A DNA stretch of 64,000 nt from Ampullaceana balthica (lineage: Eukaryota > Mollusca > Gastropoda > Lymnaeidae), in NCBI GenBank assembly GCA_944989445.1, contig CALYLW010000746.1, forward strand, positions 317,384 through 381,383. The letters run 5' to 3'. Shown piece by piece: positions 21,955-34,000 of this stretch. Below the pieces are notes generated by a model. That model had not been told where the DNA came from and ran no database searches. It saw only the letters and a program-made list of their open reading frames with translations. The position numbers were made by a program, and so were the translations under genes. Each line of letters starts with the position of its first letter. The first letter of the stretch is position 1.

Positions 21955-22010
21955 TTGTATAATCTTCTGTATAGAAGGAGCGTCTGTAAACAGATAAGAT
22001 AAGATAAATT
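21955..22010 (+). mobile_element. CR1-like LINE tail only
   Basis: Hairpin at 21964-21977 followed by CAGATAAGATAAGATAA. It interrupts the hAT transposase frame. Confidence 0.7.
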
Positions 22011-23160
22011 TCTGGAACATCATACTTGGGAAAATTGATTGTGTCCAGAAACGGTTGTAAAATCTTACTGTGAATTTCAAGGAAGCAGCATCTGATCTTG
22101 AATTGCTTGAGCTAGAAATTGTCAATATTCGTGATAATTTGAGCCAGGTTGCGGTTGACAATGGAAAGGAAAATGCGCAACTTGGGGAATCGAGGTTGAC
22201 AGAAGGATTAGACGACATCGGAGGATGCCTTGAGAATTAACAAGAGATGCAGGACTTTCTGCAGAAGAAGAAATTGCACGTGATATGAACAGTATACTTG
22301 ATAGACTCCAACAGGAGATATCAATGCGGTTTTTACGTCTAAAAAATCTAAACAAATTTGGATTTTTACTAGACGTCAAAACTCTTCTTGCTGAGACAAA
22401 GTCGATACTCTTCGTTAAAATTGCTTAGATTTTCTAATTTATACGACACTGACGTCAATGGTCACGAATTGTACACAGAAATCAGAGACTGAAAAATGCT
22501 GCTCAGTACCCGGACTGAATTTCTACAGGAAACTACTTTGGATCTTCTTTGTTTTATTGTTTCATATGGAGATGACGTATTTTCGAATCTGCGCATTTCA
22601 CTGATTTTCACTTCAAATACTTCTAACAATTGCTGTTTCAACTGAAAGCTGTGAGCGGTCCTTCAGCAAACTGAAGCTTATTTTGTCTTATTTACGTGCT
22701 TCAATGGGACAAGACTGTCTGAGTGATCTTGCACTCCTTAGCATCAAAAAGAGAAACACTTGAGAATATTAATTTTGACAACGTGATTGAGGAGTTTGCG
22801 ATATTCAAATCAAGGAGAATCAATTTTTTGTAGACTATGTCTAATTATATAATTAGTGGAGTATTTTTTTTTCCAAATAAATTGTTTACAATCCTATAGA
22901 GAATTAATAGTCTGTATTCTATTTCATTAAAATACCAGAAGCTTTGAAAATGAACTATATAAACCGTAAAATTCTCAAATTTTTATTGGGGGCTCAATGA
23001 GCACCCATAATCTTTCGGTCAGACAAGGGGCGCTGATTTTGTGTCATGTCCCCGGGCGCACAGGACCCTAGCTACGCCACTGCCTACTTATTATAATTGT
23101 TATACATACACTATAGTACTATAGTATAATTTTAGATTGTAAACTATAACTATAGACATA

Positions 23161-23418
23161 GTTTCACAAAAGTACGTCACGCTCCAGAGGGGGTGTAAGA
23201 AAGTGTGACAGTTTGTGACAGGGGGGAGGGGGGTGTCCGGCCATGTGTGACGTCACGCTGTTTTATATTAAATTTTAATTATTTTATTAATAAAAAAACA
23301 CATTTTTGTTCGAAAGTGTGAAGTACTTTGTCCCCAGATGTGTGACAGTTTGTGACAAGGGGGACGGGGGGAATTAAAAATGGTCAAAAATAGCATGACA
23401 TACTTTATGGACGGCCCC
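23161..23418. mobile_element. GGCCGTCC-family element, short type (258 bp)
   Basis: Right end ACTTTATGGACGGCCCC; left end eroded (GTTTCACAAAAGTACGTCAC). ATA flanks both sides (23158-23160, 23419-23421). Same interior as 26581-26803 in the opposite orientation. Confidence 0.8.
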
Positions 23419-23540
23419 ATAGGCACCTATATTTTAAGCCTACATCATGATTCATTTATGTAGAACAATATTAATATTAAAAAAGAAAATAAAGATGATT
23501 GGAGAAGTATATATAATATTAATATTATATAATTTATAAA

Positions 23541-23890
23541 TCTTATCTTATCTGATCTATTACACTTTTTACTTTACAGGCACTCCTTCTTTACAGAAGA
23601 TTATTGTGATTGTGTCCTGAATGTATCCAGGTTTTTTTCTTCTAGTCTAGTCTAGTTAATTTAGCACTTTTACTTTTATTAGAATTGATCATTGACATTG
23701 ATTATGATTGAGTGTGTTGGTTTTCCTGGTTTGATCAGGTAACCCATTCCAGTGCCAGTGTCATTCCAGATGGGAATTGAGAATTTATCATAATATAATT
23801 TATGATTATGTATTTGTTCTTGCATACTGCAATATGGAATAACTTGAATAAGAACAGTGATTTTATTCCTCCTATTCCTATGCATCATAC
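23541..23890 (-). mobile_element. CR1-like LINE, 3' end fragment
   Basis: The tail TTATCTTATCTGATC and a near-hairpin CTTCTTTACAGAAG are followed (minus strand) by remnants of the same C-terminal frame as 18226-18840. Confidence 0.7.
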
Positions 23891-25619
23891 TATGCCTATA
23901 CTAATAAAGTAAAAGAAGTGGCTGCTCGTCTCGAAGTATTTTCATTGTTGTTATGGCAATATGGCAGAGCGAAGCGTACTTCCGGGAATGAAATGTTGTA
24001 TTTTTACACTTGAAAATAGGGAATAAGTAAATAAGGAATAAGTGCAATTATTTTTATCCATTAACGACACGTAATTCAGATGTTAGTTTTAGGGTATGTC
24101 GAGACAACTAGCATTCATGCTGGATGACTCGAACTTCGAGACGACTAGCATCGGCCTAAAGTAAAACCGGTAAGTAAGGCACAGTATCAGTAAGAGTAAG
24201 TGAGTAAGGCCAAGGCGGTAAGTCCCGGGTAAGTAAGCCATAATCATAAAGTATAAAGCATAAGTTGGCCCAGCCATAAGGCTAAGGCTTTGTAATTGTT
24301 GGATATATTAGTCATAACGGATAAGTTTTGAGAGGCTGCAATAACTCTGGCTCTATTTTGTTAAAACAAACTTGCCTCTTGTCTCTGTGCTGCTAAATCC
24401 ATGGCATTACAATTAATTTTCGCAACAGAAAATCATTACAAGTATTTTCATTTGATTTCGGCCTTTCGCGCAAGAGAACTCTTTGTTTAAAGGAAACATT
24501 TTTATAACTCAACTTTAGTTTAACTTTTTTTAAAATTTCAAATTCGAGATCACTCCAAATAAATACGAACAAAATATGCTTCAATTGATTACGAAATTTA
24601 CACCAGTAGTTAATTTTTTTAATAAGTAAAATCTTTAGATTCAAACTTCAGTCAGCGGCTCTACCTATTATTGTTACGAGTCTCTGATTAGTCTATTTTT
24701 TCACTTCTATTTTAATGCAGTACTTATAAATTGAATGCTCTCCCATTGACCAGGCAGAATTAAATATTTTATTTATTAGGGGGAAATTTTGCCGTGCGCC
24801 TGTCATTCAGAACTCATTCATGCATGCAATACGCATTATTTTTGCCTTTAAGCCTATCCCATGATCGGCTAAATATGTAGGTCTAATTATTAATTAATTA
24901 ATTTTTTTTAAATTATATAGTTCAAAGCGTAACTTTTTAAAAATAACTTAATAACCCAGTGTAAGTGTCATCAAAAAGCCTTTATTTAGTTTTAGAGAAC
25001 AAGCAAAACAGAACAAGAATTTTATTTAAAAATTGGTTTACTAGTCAAAATTATAATAAACAGCAGCAGATTAAACTTATTTTTTTTAAAGTTATTGAAA
25101 ACCCTGAAAAGAACGCATTCTCCAGTTGACAAATAACAGTAAAAACACGTTAAGGTATGAAATGGATAACAGTGGTTGTTGATAAAAGATGATCATGCAG
25201 TCAAAAGATTTTTAAAGTAAAATAAAATAATGAAAAGTGCATTCTTGACAAGGTCCCAGAAGTCTGAATCTGAATGAGTTCGTTATTCAAGTTCACCCCA
25301 GCTGGCGCGTTGATGCAAGTCAGAATTGGGGATGTTAATAGAATATTCGCGCGTATACGGGCGTATACTGGCGTTTTTTTACTCTGCCAATGTAACCACG
25401 TACACTATGTTATTGCATTTGTTTTTCAAGAGATTTCAGATGCGCGTTCGCGCGTATACTAGATTGGCGAATCCGCGTGCAGTGTAACCACAGCCTTAGA
25501 GCCCTTGTGGTCGCTTCCATTGAAGTGTTTTGAAATGAGACTTTAATCACACACAATATCCAATAAATGTGTTCTGCACATCTATTGTGAGAGACAGTGC
25601 CACGTCTTACCCATATGCG
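23891..25619. other. Non-coding stretch with small repeats
   Basis: Around 24175-24245, degenerate GTAAGTAAG-type repeats. Around 25345-25490, GCGCGTATACGGGCGTATAC repeats as a loose inverted pair (CGCGCGTATACTAG), possibly an eroded DNA transposon. An ETS-like CTTCCGGGA lies at 23980-23990. No gene supported. Confidence 0.45.
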
Positions 25620-25625
25620 TCATAT

Positions 25626-26011
25626 GGGGCCAGTAGGTAAATGACGTCACGCGATTGTAGCCGATTTTTCATTTCTCGTCACAAAAACTTAGATCCCCCC
25701 TCCAATATGACTTCACAAAGCCGTATTTTCTATTTGAAAATGAGCATTATCTCAAATCATTTTTTTTGTCATTTGAGTATGCATTTAGTGTTAGGCTGCA
25801 CTCTAATATCGTAACAGGCGTGAAGCGATGTAAAACGTCATTAAATAAATTGTAAGCAATCAAATATTTAAGTATAACTTTTCTTATAAGTTGCGCGTTT
25901 TGATGTGATGTCACTTTTGACATGTGATGTCAAACACCCCCTCCCCCTCGTCACAAATGTGTGATACCCACACCCTTTTTTAGGTGCGTGACGTCATTTA
26001 TGGACGGCCCC
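25626..26011. mobile_element. GGCCGTCC-family element, long type (386 bp)
   Basis: Ends GGGGCCAGTAGGTAAATGAC and GTGACGTCATTTATGGACGG then CCCC. TAT flanks both sides (25623-25625, 26012-26014). The interior is the reverse complement of 1578-1978. Confidence 0.85.
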
Positions 26012-26074
26012 TATGACAGCGGGTACAAAATGACAACGATAAGTTTATAGCTAGTAGACTACAAAGGAAAAAAA

Positions 26075-27115
26075 TAGGGATGGGGAAATTAACGATTAAT
26101 TTATATATTAATCGTTAAAAACTATTAATTTTTTTTAAACGATTAATCGACCCATCACTTACAAATTATGGAAATCAAAAAGTTTTTAATTTTTTTTAAA
26201 ATAAAAAATAACGGCCGTTTCATTATAACAAATTTCCGGACGATTACATGAAGATTTTGGTTTTAAACTATTGACTGACGGGAATGTTCAAAATGTTGAT
26301 AAAGCTTATTGTATCCATCGCGAGAAATCGTTTGCCTACCATGGTTCTAACAATTCGCCTACTTATCAAACCAAAAGAAAAGCGTATTAAGCTAATGGCA
26401 GTAATAGAGTCTGACTCAGAAACAGAAAATGACGACAGCTCTTCTGATGAATTACATGAATTACTGCGTTACAAAATGGAGATGAAAGTTCCTAAATCCA
26501 TTAACCCTCTACAATGGTAGAAACTTAATGAACACCGATATCCGATAATGTCATTCCTTGCCAAGACCGTTTTGTGCATAGGAGTCGTCCATAAAGTACG
26601 TCACGGTAGTTTTGACCATTTTAAACTCCCCCCTGTCACAAATCTCTGACCCCCCCCCCTTAAAGTACGTCACACTTTCGAACACAACTTTTTTTTATTA
26701 ACAAAATAATTAAAATTTAATATAAAACACAGTGACGTCACACATGGCCGGAACTTTCTTACACCCTCCCCCCTGGAGCGTGACGTACTTTATGGACGGC
26801 CGCATACTAGGTACCTCAGTTCCATGTGAATGATTGTTGAGCTCGGCTGGTTATATTGTCAATTAGACCCGCTCATCACTTGAACCAAATAATGTCAACA
26901 CACTTGGGGTCTTTTTGCGTAGTTAGTTAAAAGATGACATATAAAGGAAACATTCCATTGTTATTTAGATTTTCAACAAGAACGTTTAATAAGTCTTACT
27001 TATGACTTATGATATCATAAATTTTAATTTTTGGCTGTAATCGAAATTAACGATTAATTAATCGTTAATTTTTCAAAAGTTAACGATTAAATTTAAATTA
27101 ATCGTTAGCAGAAAA
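26075..27115 (+). mobile_element. hAT transposon remnant (Ac/ZBED1-like) split by a MITE
   Basis: Termini carry AATTAACGATTAAT-type repeats (26088-26105 and 27045-27110). Internal frame reads SDSETENDDSSSDELHELL, NPLQW and LNEHRYPIMSFLAKTVLCI, the hAT dimerisation region, continuing as LGTSVPCE after the MITE at 26581. Confidence 0.7.
26581..26803. mobile_element. GGCCGTCC-family element, short type (223 bp), inside hAT transposase
   Basis: Ends GGAGTCGTCCATAAAGTACG and CGTGACGTACTTTATGGACG then GCCGC. ATA is duplicated at 26578-26580 and 26804-26806. Removing the element and one ATA restores the transposase reading across the site, which fixes the boundaries. Confidence 0.88.
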
Positions 27116-27404
27116 AATATAAGCTTATCTGAAAACTGCTCTTAAAGAAGTGAAAAGTTCAATCTCGGTTAAAGGCGCCAAGTTGTGTTGCGGGTGGCGT
27201 CCATATTGTTTGGTTATTAAGTGGCAGGGTGCAAGAATATGGCTCCAGATCACGAGAATGCGTATATGTATACATGACTCTTCTTAAAAGCTCTTAACAC
27301 AATGAGGAGTGTCTAACAAAATTTGGTTGTCAGATCAGTTGTTTTTTGTTCACTTCTTCTTTTAATGAAGTATTTAGTCTTGAGATTATAGTAGCAAGTG
27401 GTGA

Positions 27405-27710
27405 TAAGTTTGACTTGTCTTGTCTTATCTATACAGACGCTCCTTCTATACAGAAGATTATTGCGTCCACAGACCATGCCGGTCTGTTGGCAAGTGATGC
27501 AGCGTACAAAGGCCACGGCTATGAGGGTTCCACGCATTACCCAGCCGCCTTGATTTCCCTAACTAGTGATAGGTACCCATTCGAAGCTGGGTGGACTCAG
27601 GGACGCCCTAGGCCCGGGAACAAATCCTTGCCTTCATATGGATTCGAACCCGTGACCATCGGTACGCCAGCTGAGCGTACATGTCACTCGACCACTCCAC
27701 GACATTGACA
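27405..27710 (-). mobile_element. tRNA-derived SINE with LINE-like tail
   Basis: Minus strand: head GTGGAGTGGTCGAGTGAC (A-box-like), B box GGGTTCGAATCC at 27640-27651, a GC-rich body, then GGACGCAATAATCTTCTGTA and the hairpin CTTCTGTATAGAAG (27443-27456) ending in ATAGATAAGACAAGACAAG. The last ~50 bp equal the CR1-like LINE tail. Confidence 0.85.
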
Positions 27711-27821
27711 GTCGAAAGTGAGCGGATAAATTTGGCATACGTTTAAAAAAAAACGATTGAGGGTTGCCTACGTGTAATATCTACTACAGAAATATTTGAC
27801 CAGTCTAACAGCCTTTTAAGG

Positions 27822-28060
27822 CAGAGGTCCCCAAACATTTTTTTTCGCAGTGGGTCGATAACTGGCTAGATGACGAACGTGGATCGCATATTTCTTTAGC
27901 GCAATAATTGCACGCTAGAGCGAAAGCTCTGAGGAAAAAAATACGACGAAGTCAGGTTAGCATTTCGTTTTAATCACGGATGAGGGACGTTCAATGCTCA
28001 CACATGCACGCAAACACACAAAATAAGATGCTCGTTTAAACAAATAGTTACATTAGACAA
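27822..28060 (+). mobile_element. hAT-type left terminus
   Basis: CAGAGGTCCCCAAACATTTT resembles Charlie-type hAT ends. No matching right end was found, so truncated or very old. Confidence 0.45.
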
Positions 28061-31000
28061 TGACTAAGTGTGTAAATATCAGAATAAAAATAATTGCTTT
28101 CAAATGTTTATCAGTTAGTCTCGTTCGATGCTAAGTTTTTCTTTCTCTGTAAAAGAAATGTCAGTCGGAAAGTTTACTTTGACTCTGTTTTGGATGCAGT
28201 TACCACGGTCTATTTAGTAGGAATGTCAGAATGTACAATGGGAATGGGAGATAATTCCGTTGCTTACGAGCACAATTCATCTCTTTTAAAAAAGTGAGGC
28301 GACCATTAAATACGCCAAACATGATTTCTTATATTATGGTTGCAAAAACATTGATAGCCTAGGGAAAGCTAACAATGATTGCGAACCTGAATGCAAAGAT
28401 AAGTTAACGAGAGAATGAAAGGCTTTAAATTTTTAAAGAAATTGGCTTTGGTCTACCTAATTGGCAAAGAACAAGTTACTAGTAAAACTGAAACCGTACC
28501 TACTTCAGTTGTAACTATGTTATGTTTGTAAGTGTTAGTCTGAAAAGCATTGCCATAATTGGGCATGAGTTAAAGGCTGGACCTAGAACTTACCAAACCT
28601 TTTATAACCCTTTTCTAGTGTCCAAATTGTTTGAATGGAAAGAATGTGTTGCACTTTATTTGGATATCGTGTTTCAGTTTTACAAGTCAATAGAATTTTT
28701 AAATATATTTTTAAGCAGTTGATCTCAAAAAGTAATAGTAATAAAGAAAGAATAAGGTAATCGAAATTAAAGAATAAAAAAGTTTGCAGCGCTTGTAAAA
28801 TTACTTGTTTATGATGTGTTGGTTATACCATATAGTATATGGTCCAGATTCCTGTTCATGAAAACAGACAATTTTTGAGAGACATGGCCTTCACATCGCA
28901 TCTCAAGAGTTCGGTGTCTTGTGTTTAAAATTGATATTCACGAACTTTATTAAGTCAAATTTCTGGGCCAAATTTACTCTTGTGCTCAAAGCCTTGCACC
29001 TTAACTAGTCTTACTTAATTAACCTAAATGTTGCTGAGCTGTGTTAAAGGAAGTTTGCTACCAGGTCTCTGACAACTTGGGGTAGGAAGTAATTGAAGTC
29101 TGTGTTTTTGAGAAACTTTAATTTTATAATAAATTTTATTAATTAAGATGGGGCATTTATCAGTTTTTTAATATTCAAATTTTATGGCAAGAGTAAGGCT
29201 CAATTTATTCAATCTTTTGTTTCGCGAGGATATGCCAGTGAAAGAAAAACTTACCCTGCACACAGCCAAGAAAACAATGCTATTACAACAAATGAACACC
29301 AGAAAACTGATGAATCAAATGACAAAATAAAACAAGCCAGTATTTGTGTATTTATTTTACTTACAACACAACTATATCAAACAAATGCAAATTGAATGAA
29401 AATGAATTGATCTAAAATAACATAATTTAAAGGTGTTTAGCGCTACTGCTTATTTCTGAAAGAAATCATTGCAGTAGAGCTGAGATAAAGAATTCGGTAA
29501 AATAACAAAATTAAACATCTGATGCAAAACAATATTTTTCAGGATCTCATCCTTCTTAAAATATTGAATGTACTAGGTAAATAGAAGCTATTGAAATGAA
29601 ATTTAAAAAAAATTAAATTGTACTGTTTTCTTCAGTCTTTGTTTATTTAGATAAAAAGCAAGAGTTCCACTTAAAATATTCTTATTTTCTTTCAGATCAA
29701 ATTTTAAACACAAATCATGAGCCAAGTTACAGTCCCAGTAACTTCTTAAAAATTTTTTTAATCAACTTATAACAAAAGAAAAGAAACCATCAATAACACT
29801 CAAACAGCTGAGAAACTTACAGCAAGTCTATTGACAAAGCTAATGAACATTTACAACGATTTACTCAATACTACAGTTCAGAAAAAGATGGCAGGCCTTT
29901 GCAGTAGCGGCTTTTCTAACATTGGATATGTTAAAACTGTCTGAAATATGTTACTGATATCCAACATCATTTGGTTATGCTTTATTTAAATATTTATTTA
30001 GTACAAGTAAAACCAACTAAAACACCATAGTCACAAGTCACATACATAATTTACAGATTTGGGGGTGGAAATATTCAAATTAATTAAATTCAAATGTATC
30101 AAAATTGATCATGAATTGAACCAGTAAATATAATATATATATATATATATATATATTTATATGTATATCAGACAGTGGGCAGTGGAAGCAATCTTTTTCT
30201 TGTCTCTGTACAGTAACAGGTGAACATAACAAGCCACTATAAAAATCAACAACTTCTATGACACATTAACTAGCTGTGTGGAAAGGAAAAAATACTGTAG
30301 TATTTCTAAGAAACCCAATATATATTACATTCAAAATTTCATTCAACCAGAATTTTAAAAGTAAAATGCTAACTCGAAAAAATATTTGTCACAGCGATAT
30401 ATTTTAAAGTGATTTTTGCTTTCATTTTGATACATATTGCCTGATTTTTTAATAGACTGATTTTATTTTTTAAAATTTAACACACAGTGAATAAGGCATG
30501 GAATGGAAATCAGCTTGTTTTGTTTAGGTTACTATCTTTGAAAACATTTTTCAAAATATAGTTTGTAATTCATACAATGTTTACCTTGATTTGAATTGTG
30601 GTCTTTCAATATATGTTGTAAAATATAACAGTATTGACTGCCATTTAATTATTCCTAACAATAGTGGCTGCCCACATCATTAGACAATTCTTTCAAAATG
30701 ACTAGTTTTTCACAATTAAAAAAAGGTGTGAATAAGTTTGCCATTATTATGTTAGTCATTAGTTCAATTTTAAAAAAAAGTATTGAATGTAGGAGAAATA
30801 TCGTTAGTAAGAAAATTGTGGTTAACTTAAAATTTCACAAAGGTTGAACAAATGTTTTTCCTAAGAGGCCATCTGATTTTTGTGTACACAAAATAGTATT
30901 TTCATCCCCCAGTTTCCTCCAGTGCATTTTGTACATGTTTTAGATCCTAACTGCCATGCATGGGTACAAATTAGCCCCCCCCCCACAATCCTGTTTGAAA

Positions 31001-34000
31001 CATTCAATGGAAACTGTGAGAGAAGTGCATCATTACCAATTAAATGCATTATTTCGAACTCCACAATATTGCATCTCTCTCCCTATTCCCTCTGTAAACT
31101 TACACCTAGAATAAGGTAAAAGGCCCAGAGGAATAAGGTATTCAGTCTTAAAAATATGGCCAGCATGCCAGACATTAGACAGTGTGAGGCAAAAAAAAAG
31201 TGTTTGCCCTCATTTCTCCCTTTCTCATGTGTCCCTGTCCTCAATGTTAAATCGCCGTTTGGGGTTAAAACATCTCATGAATATTCATGTGTAAGTTACT
31301 AGTGAAAAAAATGGTCGTAACCCATATCCTGCCCATTAGAAATAATTGTATACAAATTGTTTGTCTCATAAAGAGTTTTCTGCCTGAGCTTTTTATGCTT
31401 TTAATTGTTTTATAGGCGACAAATAAATTTGTGCATACATATTAATTGAGACCCCACTCCATCTATGTGTGCATACATATGCAAACTCTCCTAAATCTAA
31501 CATTTCTACTACCCCATTGTTCATAGATAATATATGGATGGCCCCTTAATAATATATACAAGATCATCCCAAAAATGCCACAATAAAATAAAGGTCTTCC
31601 AATGATCAAGACATTAACACGGAAGCACATCATTCCTTAATACTGTAGTCTAACTTGGATTTACAGAAAAATTCACTACAAAGACAAAAAGTCAAAGATA
31701 TTGTGGCCAAACCACTTAGCATAAGATATGAGACTATTGTGCAATATGCAAATTAAGTAGACATGTATAATTGCTCTGTACAAGTATTTACACTCCTAAC
31801 ACAGATGTCATGAATAACAAGATAAGATTTATAAATTGATTTTTTACAGCATGTATACTCAAATTTAACTATAAAGAAAAAATATTAATATCTGTGGTTA
31901 CCACTGAACACATGTTATTGTTAGAGTCTTAACATACGGTGTAAAATGTGAGGTTCAATATTTGAACAGCTTAACCATAAATGCATTAAGTGGGGTGGCC
32001 TACAACATGTTACTAACAGGAAAAAAGTCGGGATACTTGCTCAGCTACTTACACAGTGAAGCTTGTACTAAGGACACAGGGTCGTGAGGTAAACATATTT
32101 ACAGAGATTGACATGTAAAGTCTTAGGATGGCGTGAATAATTGGTCCTGAATTGGTACAAGTAGCTTCAATTTTACTTTCAGATTAGAAATTAAAATAAT
32201 TTAAATCAATTGATTATTGTATTTATATATACCAAAAAATGCAATGTGTATGATTCACTTAATTTTTATAAAATCAAAAATAATTTTAAATGAAAAAAGT
32301 ATATGGTTTTATTCAAATGATCTCTGAACTATACTTGCATTTTTTCCATTTATTAAATTTATTATTTAAAATTAAATGAGAATATTAAATGAAATGAATT
32401 AATTCAACAGGTTTTTAGAAAAAACGGGATGTAAAAAGCGATTGACTTAAAATAAAAATTATGATAAATTATGTCATTTGATCTTTTGATAGTTGTCACA
32501 AGTAAAACTTAAAACCCTATATTAATATATCAATAAGAATGCCCTATTTGAAAAAGTGAAAACAAAGGATACCAAAGAATATACCCTAAAAGCTATCAAT
32601 CAATCTATTTAGACACAAACATTTCTTATGTACCACTTCATAATATAAAGTAATACATCATTTCCAATTTTTAAAAAGTTACAGTTCCATTTTTTTTTAA
32701 ACGCCAAATAAAATAAATGAATGCTTAACCTAAACAATAAATTATTATTAAAAATGCAATATTGAAAATCAAATATATACACAACATGAAAACATAAGAA
32801 GCAGATTAAGTTTCTGTTTTAAATTGAAGTATTGAAATCCGAAAGTTTCATTTTTACTCTTAGGTGAAGTATAGAAAAATGGATGTCAAAAGTCAATTTC
32901 ATTTGAAAATACAATGTACTTTGATTTGATTTCTTTGTATCCAAATAATTTCGTCCATGTATAGAGACCAAAAAGCCATGGACCAGTTAAAATGGACTTT
33001 GGATGAAAGTGGTATATTTTATTTGTTTTCATCTTTCAATGATTAATATTGTTTGCAGTTTATTTAATAAGATTGTTAGAAGAGGATATGAAGAGACAAA
33101 CCATCATAAAAAATGTATGTGTAGTCTTTCTTTTGGAAGTCTTTTTGTTTTTAAAAAAGATGTAAAAAATGAAGTATTTGCCTTTTTTTTTACAACTTGA
33201 ATTAAATAGTTTTGTTTTCCCATGCACAAAGTCAAACTTAACCCAAAAGAACCATGCTAATTGACAGAATTAGTATTAATATATCAATGGCACATTCATT
33301 TCAAAGAACTTTAAAGAGAAAGGTGCTGCCCTTATAACAGTAGCTTATTCATTTTCAAGAATATGAATATAGCTAAGCTTTACCTTTTAAACTTGTCTCA
33401 GCTTTAGACAATCCCTACATATTGTACAGTGAAATTGAAAAATAAATTATATATTTTAGAGGTGCTTTGCTTCTTAAATCCCATTTTAAGAATTTGCTGC
33501 ATGATGACATTCAAATTAACCACTCTTTAATCTGTAACAATTTTTAACATTTGACAAAAATGTTTGGTAATCTACAAAATTACTTTTTCAACATTTTGGA
33601 AAAATGCCAAAAGCGCTTTGGTTTGCCTCAATGTGAGCTATCAGAAAAATAAATTCAAATTTACATCACATCACATATCATACCACTTTCGTAATACCAA
33701 TTGAACATAATACTTGTACAACTTCAGACAGCAAAGAGATGTTTGTTAACTTTAAAAAGCTGTTAATTGACACCAAACACAGCAGCAATAATGCATGAAT
33801 TGTTGCTTACCACTGTAATAAATATGCAACTTAACATTGCTACAGCACAAGATAACAAATAACACATAACTATTTATACATCAAAATAGTATATAATATG
33901 AATAATTATTTATCCTTATGTTCTCCAAAGTTTTATTTGTGGAGTTTTCTAAGTACATTCATTTCCTGAGGTTATCAAGCCTTTGCACTTGATAATTATG

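Larger units (their letters stand above)
19198..23082 (+). mobile_element. 3.9 kb hAT transposon (TTF/ZMYM1-type transposase) with perfect 8 bp target duplication
   Basis: Ends CAGTGGCGTAG and CTACGCCACTG; CCTACTTA flanks at 19190-19197 and 23083-23090. Plus-strand transposase pieces: 21072-21338 (KYDP-like LDQYDPLLEKQLRA, EIQNEFIHLLSS), about 21500 (DYRSQCYDNAAVMTGHISGL), 21750-21942 (ETRWSARSEAVKAIYEGLDE), and near 22640 (AVSTESCERSFSKLKLILSY). Many stops and frameshifts make it inactive. It carries a second hAT and LINE tails inside. Confidence 0.9.

Noticed and set aside
23930..24000. ETS-type CCGGAAGT promoter box as a possible HAUS1 start
   Set aside because: The nearby minus-strand ATG gives a short frame with no phase-0 donor.
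28094..28722. Two short plus-strand frames as a small gene
   Set aside because: No recognisable domain, no splice structure, and composition typical of AT-rich chance frames.
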